Assembly (NCBI GenBank): GCA_013398955.1
Contig: VWPU01014023.1
Coordinates: 310,001 to 374,000 of the forward strand
Reading direction: 5' to 3'
Source: Callaeas wilsoni
Lineage: Eukaryota > Chordata > Aves > Passeriformes > Callaeidae
Length of the DNA: 64,000 nt
Shown: positions 12,401 to 25,100 of the stretch, one piece after another
How positions within the stretch are numbered: position 1 is the stretch's first letter
Layout of the letters: every line of letters starts with the position of its first letter
Program-made: the position numbers and the translations under genes
Notes under the pieces: generated by a model
What the model was told of the DNA's origin: nothing
Databases searched by the model: none
Seen by the model: only the letters and a program-made list of their open reading frames with translations

Positions 12401-15400
12401 ACCTGCAAATATATTCATGTATGAATTCCTTTAATTATGTGGTTTAAAGGATTTCTACATTATTATATTGTATTATTATGCTCACAGTAAATATTTACAT
12501 AATTTGGATGTTTTCAATAATGGCAGGAGGACTAAAGTATAAATGAAGTTTTCAATGTTGTTAGGTTGAAATACCTCAAAAAAAGTTGGATACAGAAGAA
12601 AGTTTGGACCCAATTTGGTGTCCAGACATTCTAGGATACGGTTTATGGTTAAGCTAGTGGAAAAACCCATTCTCATGTTAAATATTCTTTGCTATTTAGT
12701 ATTTTGTAATCAACAGCTACTACAGAAACATTTAAATTTGGATTTTCTAAAACATAGAATCCCAAAGTTTCAAGACTATTTAATCTTCTGCACCAGATAT
12801 GACTTCTTTACACTTAGGTCAAAAATAGAAAGGAATTTCCAAAATAGCTTTTTTACATCATTGTACCTCTTTTTCTTAGTCAGCTCCTAAACTAATATTG
12901 CAGTAATTCCAGGTTTAATGTACAGTCTAAAGAATGAAGAGACTTGATGACAATTACTTAACCTGACACTGATCAATTAAGGTTCCCCAAAGCAATGGCA
13001 TTGTTCCCTAATGAGTCTAACATTGGGCAAGGACATGAGAGAAATTCAGGTTCTTTTTGCATCCAAGTCTGGATCAGGCTGTGTCTCAGTTCCTCTCTCC
13101 TATCTTGTTTATATAAAAGCCAGTATTTGCCTCTATAAATTTATACACATTTGAGAAAGGAAATATTTCTCTGCTTGTGTAATAAGGTCTGTTACTCCAA
13201 AAAATTCACCTTTGTTAGAATTTTCAGCTGATATTATTCCAATTTTAGGACTGTGTCAGAGTTCTGTATTCTGGAGCTGCTGCTCTTAGAAAGGAGATGA
13301 AGCCTTCTTTCCCAGCTTAATGAACTGAACTGTCTCTCAACCTTTTATATGATGTATCATTGCTAGCATTGTCTCCAAAACACTAATAAAGAGAAGACTC
13401 AATAGTATTGGCATGATAAAGTGAAAACTATTAATAAAGAAAAGCAAGTCCATCATACTTATTAAATTTAAGTGTAAGGGAAATAATATAGTGCATGTGT
13501 GTGTGATGTGGCTGGGGAATTATATTACAAGGCCAATCAATTTCCTTGCAGAGGTTTTGTTGTTGCTGTTGTTAGTGAGTAATTAATATAAATAACGCTG
13601 ACTGTATTTAAATATTGAGGATACTAGGGAAAAAAAAGTGTAGAAGGTGGCAAGCAGATGGATCACTTAATGTATTCCCCAATTACAGCTGACATGTTGG
13701 GTATAGAAATCTGTGAGTCATCTATTATCTTTTATGGTCCATTTTACAGCTGTGTTTATTGTTATAATAAATAAATACATTATCTCATTAGACTAGTATT
13801 GTAAAAAGCTTGCGATATAACAAACATCCTCCTCTTTCAGCACTTCCCCCCTGTATCAGGGTCTTACAGTCAAAGAGGAAGGATGTATTTATACCTTATT
13901 AAGAAGAAGGTAGATCTCACACAGCTTGTAAAAGTACAGAGACATCCTGTGAAAACAACTCTCTCAAGTCAAGGTAAATAAATCTGATTTTTTTAGTGGA
14001 GGTAATGGGGAGAGTCCTGCTGTATCTTTTCCTTGTTCGACAGAGCAGAAAACACACCACTCGCCCTCGCTCTCCAGGCAGTAAATATACATTGCAGATA
14101 AATGTCAGATTGGCAATAAAGTTCATTGTATTTAAGTTTCAGACTATCCCATAAAATGGCAATTTGATGGGGAAAACCAACTGAGTCTTACGGTATTTAA
14201 AATTCAGAAGCTGTCTTTCTGAGACTGTCTGCGGGCAGGACTTGTGCCATTTAGCTGGATCCGGTGGGGGTGGGCACAGCCCCCTGTGTGGGGCAGCTCT
14301 CTGGGGTGACACAGCAGCAGGGACCTGCTCTCTTGCTCGTCTCTGTGCCAGAGACTTGGGAATTTGGTAATTGCTTTGGGGAAAGGGAGGGCAGTGGAAG
14401 CGAATGGTTGCTGTCACTATGCCCCAGCCTACCTACAGAAACAGCAAGTCTGACTCCCCGGGCCGAGTGACATGTGCCTGCCTCAATGCAAACCATCCCC
14501 AAATCTGCCATCCTGTGGCAGAAGAAATTGCTGGTTGTTTAGCACTCGTGTTTTCAGGGGCCAGGGTTCAGTTTTGTGCATCCTGCTGAGAGGAGCTGCA
14601 CAGATCAGGGTTCACAGTGACCTGGGGCTCACATGTGCCTTCTCCCTGTGCATGACAGGGATCACAGCACCCAAGCTGGAAAGGCATCAGCTCAGCTGGC
14701 AGAACTCGAGCAAGCTACTGCTGTTGATGCGTGGCTGTGCTTTCACACTTTTAATGTCTATGGACAAGTTGTACCCAGGCAGCCTGGCATCTTCTGCAGA
14801 TGAGATCCTCAATGTTTAGCCAGGGAAGTGGCACAGCGAACCTGCCAGCTGCTGCCCAGAACCCAGAATCAACAACTCTAAGGGAGATGCCAACTGTCCT
14901 CGATCCAGTGCAACAGATCTAGCAACTTTATTAACTGTTTCACTGACTTCAAGCTCTGAAAATGAGTAAACACATTAGCTGGAGCAATATTGGCATCTCA
15001 AATGGGCTGAGCTTGCTTTCTGTGTGGAGTAAGATGACATTTACTGGTGGTAAAAATGATCCACCAACATAATTTCTCACTGTTTATGCCAATGTACTTG
15101 TCACTTTGCATTATCTACTGCTTTCCTTAGAACAATTGGCAAAAAAAAGAGTAATGCTTAGCTTTCACTGTTTTGAAAGAGAGTGACGAGGTCCCCACTC
15201 CTCCCTCCAGAATAGAGCATTCAGATAACCAGCCAATGGTTATTTTCATTCTTTTCAGACAGGTTAGGAAGTGTCTCTCTCAAATAATTCAATGCTTCTT
15301 CTTTTGTAGAACCATAACTACACCAAATGCTCTATGCAGCACATTTGAAAGAGTGGGGATCTTTTCTTCTGCATGAGAAGCAGTTGTTCCAGAACACAAA

Positions 15401-15724
15401 GTTTTTGTTTTACAAGCTCATGAAAGTTCAGTGCTACAAGTTTTAAAAGTAACCGTGCTCACTTTTTACACAGCAGAGCAGATAATGCTGAGCTCTACAT
15501 CTTGTGATCGTGGTGAAAATCCAGCCTTCCACTGAACAATTTTATGTGGGTGACTGAATCAAAAGCCTTATTATCAGCTGATATCCTGGGAATGTTCATC
15601 TGAGGACAGCAGTTTAGTCATCTGGAGAAAATCAATGAGAGCACTGTTCTCCAAGAGCTGTGTTTGCTTAACTGAGGAGGGGAGGAAGATGGCTCTGAGC
15701 AGTCCCAACAGGAATCACAGGAGA
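9413..15724. other. Anonymous noncoding DNA, with a GC-richer patch at 14.23-14.72 kb
   Basis: Mostly AT-rich sequence with no identified gene. Around 14230-14720 GC content rises and several CpGs appear. Overlapping open frames of 68-115 aa on both strands (for example 14472-14819 plus and 14251-14511 minus) follow from the lower stop-codon density there and show no conserved domain. The patch might be a decayed CpG-rich element or simply a compositional fluctuation. Confidence 0.6.
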
Positions 15725-15805
15725 AATGACCTACCCAAGGCCACCAAAGAAGAGCTTGGGGTCTGAGACCCCCACCAGTGCTCCTGCTCTGCTAAGCCAG
15801 GATGC
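15725..15805 (-). mobile_element. Possible MIR SINE remnant
   Basis: On the plus strand, GACCTACCCAAGGCCACC near 15728 closely resembles the complement of the MIR core (the GACTTGCCCAAGGTCAC word). The following GAGCTTGGGGTCTGAGACCC resembles the complement of the MIR tRNA-derived B-box region. Spacing and order are right for a minus-strand MIR. The match is short and made from memory, so this is tentative. An ancient element of this sort would be plausible as one of the few MIRs surviving in birds. Confidence 0.45.
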
Positions 15806-18800
15806 CAGTCTCCAAGGATAATGAAAAACAGTCAGGCAGTAAGAGAGATTTGTCAGCTATTGTACTTCAGCCTGGAAACAAGAAGCTTCCTCCTCATCAC
15901 TTCTCCCATTCCCCTCAGACACAACTCTTCATGATGAAGCTGGTACATGTGTTATTTGTGTTTTCACATTCCATTTAAAGAGATAACAAGAGCCTGAACT
16001 TTGGATGAGAGGTCACCAGTCTGGGAGGAAAAAAAAGAAAAAAAAGTTTCAGAAGGGCTGTTTAAAGCAGCATTAGTTCCTGGTTGCATAGCACACTCAT
16101 CAGCTTAATCCCCTGAAGTGTCACAAGAACAGAGCTTTTCCAGCAAGCAGAAGAACAGCATGTACAAGCAATTTCACATTATGTTCCTTCCTGATGGCTC
16201 CACAGTCTCAGCCTCTTAGGTCTGCTGCTGATATACATCGAGCTTCTCATCTGATGTATTACGTCTGCTGCTGAACTCCTGTCCAACGGAGATTTCTTGT
16301 GGAAGAAGGACTATATCTTTAGGAGATAAAAAGGAGGGTTATAATTTAAAAAACACTTTCTAGAGTTCAGTCAGTAGAATATTGGGGGAGAGAACACAGG
16401 ACAAATTTTGAGGCCCTGATCTTTGACATGAACATGTTTGTAATGCATATACAACCTCATCAGTCGAGGTGAGACCCTTCTCTAAAGAAGGGTAGCAATA
16501 ATGTTTCTCCACCAAAAGTATGTTCTGCTAGTTATATTCCCACCATGCTCTTCAAAGGGAGGATGCAGGTGTACTGAGTTATACTCACCTAGTGTGATCT
16601 GGGTAAAGAAAACAGACCTGTGGTTCACAAAGTAAATCAAATCTGAACTTCTGTTACTGTAGGAGGAAATATCTCAACTTTACAATTCTCCCTGTGGTCT
16701 GCTGAAGGGCTATTACCCATTCAGTTATCTATGGCTTCCTCCTGCTTGGTCATATTGCTACTCACAGCTTAATAATTCTCCACATAGCCATTTGCCCTTA
16801 GTTGTTTCCAGCCATAATTAGACTACAGATTTAGCAATGCTTTTTTCCCTATTTACTTGTAAGATATGGATGAGGACTTGGTGTCTCTCTTAATCAATAC
16901 CTCTATCTACAGCTGCTTCCACAGGCTTTTAAAGAACTGCCAGCTCAGGACAATGCTGATGTCTCCAGTGATGTGCAAACAGGGGGAGGTGTAAACAGAG
17001 AGCTGCTGCAGTTGTGCAGGTGCTTCTCTGCTCTGCAGCAAGAACCTGGAGTAAACAGCCTTGCTTTAAGCAGACACTAGCACAGTAAGGCAACCTTTTA
17101 GGCTGAGCAAGAATTTTTGAGGCAGTGGGAACCTGCACCCCGGCACCTCACTGCTGTTCATGCTGTGCTGAGCATCAGCATGCCTGGACCAACATGCCAC
17201 ATTTCTACTGGAAAAGGCTACTGACATTTGTTTTTGTTTTAAATAGTGTTAAATGCTGTGGATCAGAGTAGCAAAATCAAATCTGTTTTCCCTGTGCAGT
17301 CAAATGTTTTCAACAAGCTTTGGAGAAGTATGTATGTAATATACTTATAGCAATGTAGAGTTTTAGTGTGGAATTATGTATTGCTCATTATCCTGTCTTC
17401 CTTGTGGGAGCATTTGGACTTTCTACTTAAATATAGTGCTTTATTAAATGAATTCACATATTTTTGTGTGTGGAAAATGAGCTTAAGGAACATGCAAAAG
17501 TGAAATGATGTCATACTATTAACAAGGATTCAAGAGGCTGTTCTAACAGAGACTCCTTTACGTTTGTTCAGGTCCTCAAAGAGCCTGCTCAGACCCCAAC
17601 AAAAACCTTGCAAACAAGAAAGATTTGAGTTTACAGGACTGGAACCAAACTTTGGTTTATAATTGATGACAATTCATTCGCACAACTCCATTTCATTTGG
17701 GGAGTGGCAGGTGGCTGGACCCTGTTTTGTCTCAGAATATTGAGGAGCTACTGTGTTTGCATTTCATCATGGTTCCTGCAGCAAAAGTACATGGATAAAA
17801 GGAAAGAAAAGCATAGTCCCTGCCTTATTCTTCTCTCCCCTGAGATGGATTAGATTCAGAAGTTCAGCTTTTCTAGTGCAACACCTTCATTTAAAAAGAG
17901 CAGACCTTTGTCCCTTCCACCCTGGGAGCTGCCACTTGGCGTGTCATATCTGGTACCCATCTTTACACAGGGCATCTCTGCATTCAGCCAAATTGCTCTC
18001 CTGCTCCTCTTCCAGAATCCAGAGGCAAAGGCCACATGGAGTAGGGGGTGCTGATCTCTGTTACTGGTGTCAGGAGGGAGCAGATCTGTTCTGCTCAGCC
18101 ATGTTGTGCAATGTTTTGTTGTCAGGCTCAAACCCCGTGAACCTTTCAGGGATTAAAATTGATGAGATTCTCTGCTGCCACCAGGCTCTTCAGAATACAT
18201 GATTTTCCTGAACCGCAGTCACTCAGAGTGGGAATTGCAGTCAGAAGGTCAGAAAGCTGTTAAGAAAAGAAAGTCTATATTGCTGTTTTCTATTATTTGA
18301 GGTATAGTACTGATACTAAACAGTTTTAAGTTTGATAAAGACTTCCTGTACCCCAGCAGCTATACAGACCATAGAATTAAGCCAACAAAATTTTATTATT
18401 GATATGTAAGAGAAGAAAAGGCTCTTCCAGTGCTTTTTGACTTTTTTTTTATTGTAGGGAACTATACATTTAAGAAGCTTACGTTAAGAGCCAGTGTGTG
18501 ATGTTATTCCCAGGCTTAAGCTGCACTGTGCTGATCAGTCAAGATAGAAATGCAGGACGCAACTCTTGTCTCAATGAACTTGTCCGGTTAATTTCCCCTA
18601 CTAGCATTAATATATCAGCTGCACTAGCTCTGTTTGAGAGGCAGTTGCATCACAAAGGGATTATTTTATCTCGGCCTATAAAATTCCAGGCGTTGGTGGC
18701 TCACAGACACTTCCTGTCCAAATTGTTGTCCTGCACTGAAGCTTCACAGAGGAACGAGCTCTTGTTTCAAACCTGTGGTGAATATGATACTGATCTTTGT

Positions 18801-21800
18801 CCTGCTGAGTTTACATCCAAGAAATGAAGTGAGTTCCCCTGATATAATTGAGGAAGGGGATGGAAACCAGGGCTTGCCTGCAGAGCCATCTTAACCCTTG
18901 CTTGTGATGAGATTCTACTTGTTTCCAAGAGGTCTAAAAACCCAACCATGAGGCAACAGAGAAATATGCAGAAAAATCAACAACATACAAGACCTTTAAC
19001 CAGCGAATTTATCAGCAACTGCTGCTTTTCACCTGGAAGCCCCAAACATTCAAATCTTTCCTTGTTTTTTCTACGTGCAATATGTATGTTTTGTCCTTTT
19101 GTGATCTGGAGCCTCAGGGGTATTTTGTACAAGTGATTTGTGCTGTAAATGAAGGAATTGGTGTTTCCTTTCAGTTTGCTGTGTTCCCAATGTGCTGAGA
19201 CAGGGAGAGAAGAAAGGGAAAGCCATGGAGAGAGGATGCTCAGATATTGACAGCCCTGGGCAAAGTGTGAGAAAGAAAAAGAGAGGCAGCTCAGATGGGA
19301 AGGAAATTTAGAGCTGAAAAACAGGTGGGGAAAAGGAAAAAGCCTGGTGTGTATTATCTGAGTGAATGTTCCTCTCTCCTGACTTTTTATACACTTTGAA
19401 AACCGAGCAAATTGGAGCATTTTTCCAGTCTGAACTCAGTCTGGTTGCCCTTCCTTTGGTGCTTTCAATCTCATTTCTTCCTAGAGGTGAGCTTACCCAA
19501 AGCAGACTGTGGATTTCCAAAAAGGCATTTTCAACATTTTCTCTCTTCATGCATAAAACATCCATTGCATATTTAATTTCTACTGAAATAAGGGTCACAT
19601 GAGCAAGAACTCATATAATGCCTTGCTTCCCCTTCTCCTAATTTATTTCAGAGAGCCAGATACAGCTGCATTCTTTCATCTCGCCCTCTTTCTGGCCTCC
19701 AGGCCTATTGAGGCAGCAACTGTTTTCTTTGTCAGCACTCACCAGACCCTGACTCTAGGCAATTTTTGTAAATATTTTTCCAATACAACTGCACTAATTT
19801 TATATGCTTCACAGCCCATTTGCAAGTAATTTAGCCACATACCTATTTTTTCTAACTAGGGATTATCATGTTCCCTCCTTGGTTAAACGATGCCCAGAAT
19901 GTTGCACAACATGGCTGAGCAGAAAGTTTTGATATGTTTGTTTCTACTAGTTAGTAATTTCTGAGAAAAAATTGTTTCTACTAGTTTGTAATTTCTGTCC
20001 TTCTGAGAGCAAGTCTTTCATTTAAGAGCATCAGCAGAGGGAGACAGAATATGAAGGAGAAAACATTTTTCCCATAACATGGGGCAGCAAGCTCTTTGGA
20101 AAGAGTGAGATATCATTCTCTATTCAGCCACTGAATAGAGTTGAGCTGAGATGTCCAAGTGTCGGCTGAGCTGAGGTGGATGAGAACTAACAAACTAATT
20201 TCACACAGGTAGAGCATGAAAATAACCATTATGCAATAGCCAGGTCAGTAGGAACCGATGACCAAGGTCCCTGAGGAGAATTTCTTTGGGCAGAGGAACC
20301 TTAGCCATGGTGGAGAGAGGGCTTGTCTGAGCTTTGCAGAAATGCATTTCCTATTTCTGCTTGCAATTTCTCAACCATCTCTGCTCTAAGTAAACACTAT
20401 TGCTTTTAATGTTCTAATACAACTCACACTAAACAGAAGTACCCTTTGGTTCATTGTTCTGTTTTATAAATGTTACAATGTTATTTTTATTCATTAATGT
20501 GGGGTGAAATGTCAGCCTTTTCCATCAGTATTCAGTCTTTCACTCTGATAACAGCACAACATTTATTCCCTCCCCCCTCCCTGTATAAAACACAAAACCT
20601 GCCATTTTTTATTGTTCACAGGAGAAAACACAGGGGAGGGGTGGTGTTTGTGGGGCTGTTTTGTTTTGCTTTTTTTAAACTGCTAAATAGCTTTCTGTTT
20701 GCACAAGTCCATTTTCTGTGTGTTAACAGAAAGGGTTTTCTTTCTCTGATATCTAAATACCACATAACTCAGCACTTGAAGATCAGCATTGCATAGCCCT
20801 CATTGTCAGAAAAGTAATTAAAATGAGAGGTGCAGTACAATGGTCATGGGGACATCAGGGCATAACAGCCCAGCATTACAGCAAGCATTCTGATTAACTT
20901 CAGACATTTGGTCCAATTTAATACTCACATACCGCAAGCTACTGAGATTCCAGTGAAATTTTTGATACATGTTTTCTTCTCTTCTGCTTTAAAGCCTGTA
21001 GTGAGAAGCCGCTTTGTATTATTTGCATTTTCATCTAGACTGGAAGAGTGCCTGTTGGATAGCATAGAAACTGCAGTGATTAAAAAGACCCAGCAACTGA
21101 ACCAAAATCTAAGCTCTGACAGGCACAAGTCTCCCTTCAAAGACTGCCAACAACCCAGAACTAAAGTATTGTCTGAATAACTTGTGCTCAGAGCATTTGG
21201 GAACCTAATCTCAGCATACATTCTGTGGAAAGAACCAAGCACTAAAGAAAGAAAAAGAGTTCCAAATTTGAAGCTCACACAAATAAAGCAACAAAGGGAG
21301 TTTCTGTAAATAAAATTTTCATTGTGAAATCACAGGAATTTCTCACAGTCTAGACAGCCCCTAACAGAAATCCCCTGAGCTTGCCAGCCAGTCTTTCTGG
21401 GTGCTCTGAAGTGTGCCCTCATGCTTAGCTCAACCTACTCAAGAAAACAAGCTGATTCCACTTTTCTCCTATTTATACACTTTCTGGCTATATTAACACC
21501 TTGTACTGAGTAATGCATTTCTTTTCCTCCTCTGGCTACTGTAGTGAAAAGAAGAGCTGCTCGGTCTTGTGAGCCTGGTAGCAATGTTTTCATTGCACTG
21601 CCGCATGCACAGTACCTCAGAAACAGTATGTATGACTTGGGGTGGCTTACTGTGTTCGTGTTGTTATGCTGTTCCCCAGATTTTGGGGCAGACAGCTCGG
21701 GCAAATTGCAGGAAGAGCTGCCTAGTGGCTGTTTCTGCACAAGGAACTCATTGCAGGATTGGGAGTAAGCTGTGCTGCTGGGATTGTGTAAGGAGACGAG

Positions 21801-22119
21801 GCAGTATCAGGAGGGGTTTTGGTTATCCCTGCGTGCTGTGAGAAGAGAGTCTGAAAACACCTTATGTGTGAGCACGGTGGCAGGAACATGAACTTAAGAC
21901 ATGATCATGGACTTAATCACCTGATCGTATAACACTCCTTCACAGGCAAGGCAAACGTGCTGCTGGGGAGAATTATTGAGTGTCTTGGCAACCCCTTGCT
22001 CTCTCTTGTCTCATTTTGGCTGCGGTGCCTGCCTCAGCAGCCACCTTTGCTATGCTAAGAGCAGCAGGGACCCGTGACACACATGATTAGAAGGACCACT
22101 TTGGTGTGTGCAGCTCTGC
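15806..22119. other. Anonymous noncoding DNA
   Basis: No recognisable repeat family or gene. The longest frames are 149 aa (17753-18202 plus) and 147 aa (18977-19420 minus). The second is crossed by open frames on the opposite strand (18948-19136 and 19366-19602), and neither has domain-like features. A glucocorticoid-receptor-like AGAACAGCATGTACA lies at 16152-16166. A short direct repeat at 19938-19997 is listed separately. Confidence 0.6.
19938..19997. repeat. Imperfect direct repeat, 34-bp period
   Basis: The 26-nt stretch beginning TTGTTTCTACTAGTT occurs at 19938-19963 and, with a single base difference, at 19972-19997. A short AGAAAAA spacer separates the copies. This is probably local slippage or microhomology-driven duplication. 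Confidence 0.85.
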
Positions 22120-22170
22120 CAGCCGCTGCCTCAGCCTGAGCTCGGAGCATCGCACGCCAAGCCGCGGCTG
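22120..22170. other. Small CpG cluster
   Basis: Six CpG dinucleotides lie between 22123 and 22166 (AGCCGC, CTCGG, ATCGCACGCC, GCCGCGG) inside a locally GC-rich 150-bp patch (22020-22180). The rest of the window is strongly CpG-depleted. It is too short to meet usual CpG-island length criteria. An unmethylated promoter or enhancer core would look like this, but so would a chance cluster. No gene start is recognisable beside it. Confidence 0.6.
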
Positions 22171-25100
22171 CTGCTAACTGAATATGGAAAAGTTTAGCAG
22201 CAAGCCACTGTAAGGTTTATAATTGCTTATTGCATTAAGTCAGATGCTACCACGGAGCATGCTGTGTGTTACTCTGATTTTATTAAAATAGAAAAGGTGA
22301 AATGACAAATTAAAGAAAAATGAAGGGGATTATCATGACTCCAGGTTAAACATAAACAGCAGGATTCAGAGAGCTCCTGGAGAACAGAGCTCCTCTTTCA
22401 ATAAAATCTCTCCATTTATAAAGCATTTAAAAAGAAAAGGGTGAAATATCTATATGCCATATCAGGAAAATTGCCTTTAAATGGTATGTTTCTCAAGAGT
22501 TTCTAGGAGGCTTTAGTAGCTCCCCAAGAAACAGAGCCATTATTTTCATGTTAACGGTAACTGAAATAAAAATGGATGGAGGGAAAATGTAAAATTTGGC
22601 TCTGCCATACAATCTGGGTTGGTTTGGGATAAGTATCTATTCTTTTTTGAAAATTTTACATTGGCTAGTGGCAACTCTTTAAAGGAAATATTTGTTTTTC
22701 TTTGTTACTTGATGATAATTATTGCCAAATGCAGGAGAACTGTGAAAGGTGAAAGACTTGGTTTATTTCATTTTCTTCCTTTGATTTTTGTTGCTTTATT
22801 CCCTCTCTAGGAATTTAAATAATGATAATAAACACAGGGAAAAACCCTCAGGTAACACAAATGAAATGTAGGAGATGTGTTTTTATTAATGAGAGTGCAA
22901 ATGTAACACTGGTAAAACTAGAAAGATACTTCCTTAGCTGAGAGTCCTCAGCTCCCTTGAGCTGAAGGGGGAGGCTCAGGGGATTTGATTTCTGAATACT
23001 GTCCCAAAAAAGAGCTACAATGGAAACCACTGTTTTCCTTAAGAATACAAGCCAAACCCCTGCTCCCACCAAAACACTCCTCAAAACCTGGTTAGGAGGC
23101 CTTAACTTTAAAGCTTATTTCAGCTTTTAAGAAAAGAATGAATAAAATGTGTTTCAACTCAAAATGTCTGACATGGCCATGGCAGGGTACAATCTGCAAG
23201 CGTCAGCTGAAACTGTTTGGTGGGAGCCAGCACCACCCTCTGCAGCACCAGAACGAGAGAGCAAGAAAAATGGAGAGAAATGTAATAAAGTTATTCCTAA
23301 AGGTGCACAACAATCTGGGGACATGCTCAATGTTTACATTTGTGCCCACTGAAGCACTTTCACCAAAGGCAGCCAAACGAGAAGGCTGATGTGATCTTCC
23401 TTGTTATAATAAAGCCATGTTGCATGCGAGTTCATTTGGGGCCTGAGCCCATATCTAAGATGTTTTATCACAGGAATGTCCCCCTTTATTTCTAATGTAA
23501 AGGAAGATCACAGTGCTCACTGGGCTGGATTTTGCAGTCTGTTCCAATAACTCGTGTGTTCTCCGTGATGCACCAGCTCTGGCTGTGGGTTAATAGGCAG
23601 CTGCCTTGTGCAGAACACTGCGGCAAGGGAGCCGGGCTCATATGCTGGGGAAGAGTATAAAATAAGGGCATTGGTCAAATGTGTTTGTGTTTGAGGGGAA
23701 AAAATGATGCATTTTGTTTGGTCCTATGCTCAAAATCTTGGGGAGCTTGGCCACAAGTGTCCCTGGAAAAATGTGGTGTTGGTAGACTGAGGTATATGCG
23801 TGAGAGCTGTATTCACTGGTGTTTTTAACCACTACATTGCCCAAAAATTCACTTTGGTATCTTTCACTATAAGTTAATGAAGCATTTCTATGAGTTCTCT
23901 AAGATTTGTCATAGGATCATTGCCAGGAGTGGTTACAGCTGCAAATTTAATAGTCTGCTCCTGTATCCTAATGCAAATGCTGAAAGCCTGTGGAGAAGGT
24001 GAGCTCATCATTTATCTGCAGAAAAGTTCACTTGCAGTCAATGTGCTTATAAATCTTAACCTCCTGAGCAGCTTTACAAGTGTTTCTGAAATATTCAAAA
24101 CATTTTTTTATCCAGTACGCTTTTCTGCTGTGTTATTTAGATACCAGATTCACAACAGTGGACCCATCTAAGGTGACTATTTGTATTTTGCTTTCTATGC
24201 CTGGTATAAAATATTCACAGAGTTCATTAGAAGAAAATGGTAGATAATTTTCTTAGGAGGGATATTCCAGGGTCTGGTAACAATTTCTCTGGGTATGATC
24301 CGAGTATTTGGAATCTGGGTTTGACTTGGATAGGTAAACAGCATTTTGAACCATCTGAATTGTTAAGGCTCATCTTTTGACTGTAATGAGGTTCTTAAAA
24401 TCTCTCTTGAACCATCAGACCAACCACTGGATTTGAGAAACACAGGAGCACACAACGGCATCACAAAGGAATACCACCCATTCCTAGTCAGCAGCTTGGC
24501 TGTCTCCTCCTCGTTTCTGTCAGAAAAGCTCTAAATAACAGTGTTTGTCCAAAAAGGGATGAAAAGTGCACAGAGAAAGGAAGGGTCTTTTCTGAAGCAT
24601 GCTGTAACTAGGAAGGACACTTGTGCAAGTCTTTGGACACGAAGGGGTTATGTTGAATAACTCAGAGTCAACAGCTCTGTTGCTTGCTTTGCAGTTCCCA
24701 CACCTAGCTCTGAAGATGTAAATTCTTTGTGTCTGTCGTCAGCAGCTTTTGTTTGAACCCAGATGAAATATTGTAAAGTTTTCAAAACAAGTTTTGTATT
24801 TTATCTTGATAAAAGACATTCTCCCATCCTCACAAGTTCAGAAATAACCTCCCTTTTCCTGCTCAAAGCCATATGTTGCTGACAGCCCCACCTGATTATG
24901 TGATTCTCTTTCTAGATTCTCTTCCTTTTTGGAAATAAAAAGAAATTTCCTTGACTGAAGTAAAAAATAGGTTATTTTCCCCATTAACAAAGAGAATACT
25001 TTGTCTGTAAAACCAAAATAAACAGAAACTAATGTCAGATCTACACTCAGCATGCATTTCTACTCTCGACACTCTTAAGATGGCTTTGCATTGAATTCTG

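Noticed and set aside
12745..12800. CATAGAATCCCAAAGTTTCAAG resembling a third CR1 3' terminus
   Set aside because: Only the octamer-like end matches; the neighbouring CR1 blocks (GGGACCTT, CATCTAGTCC) are absent, so chance is as likely.
13725..13760. CCATTTTACAGCTG resembling the MIR 3' core
   Set aside because: Too short, with no collinear second block.
14230..14820. Cluster of overlapping frames suggesting a gene
   Set aside because: Five frames on both strands are open at once, the signature of a GC-rich patch rather than of a single coding exon.
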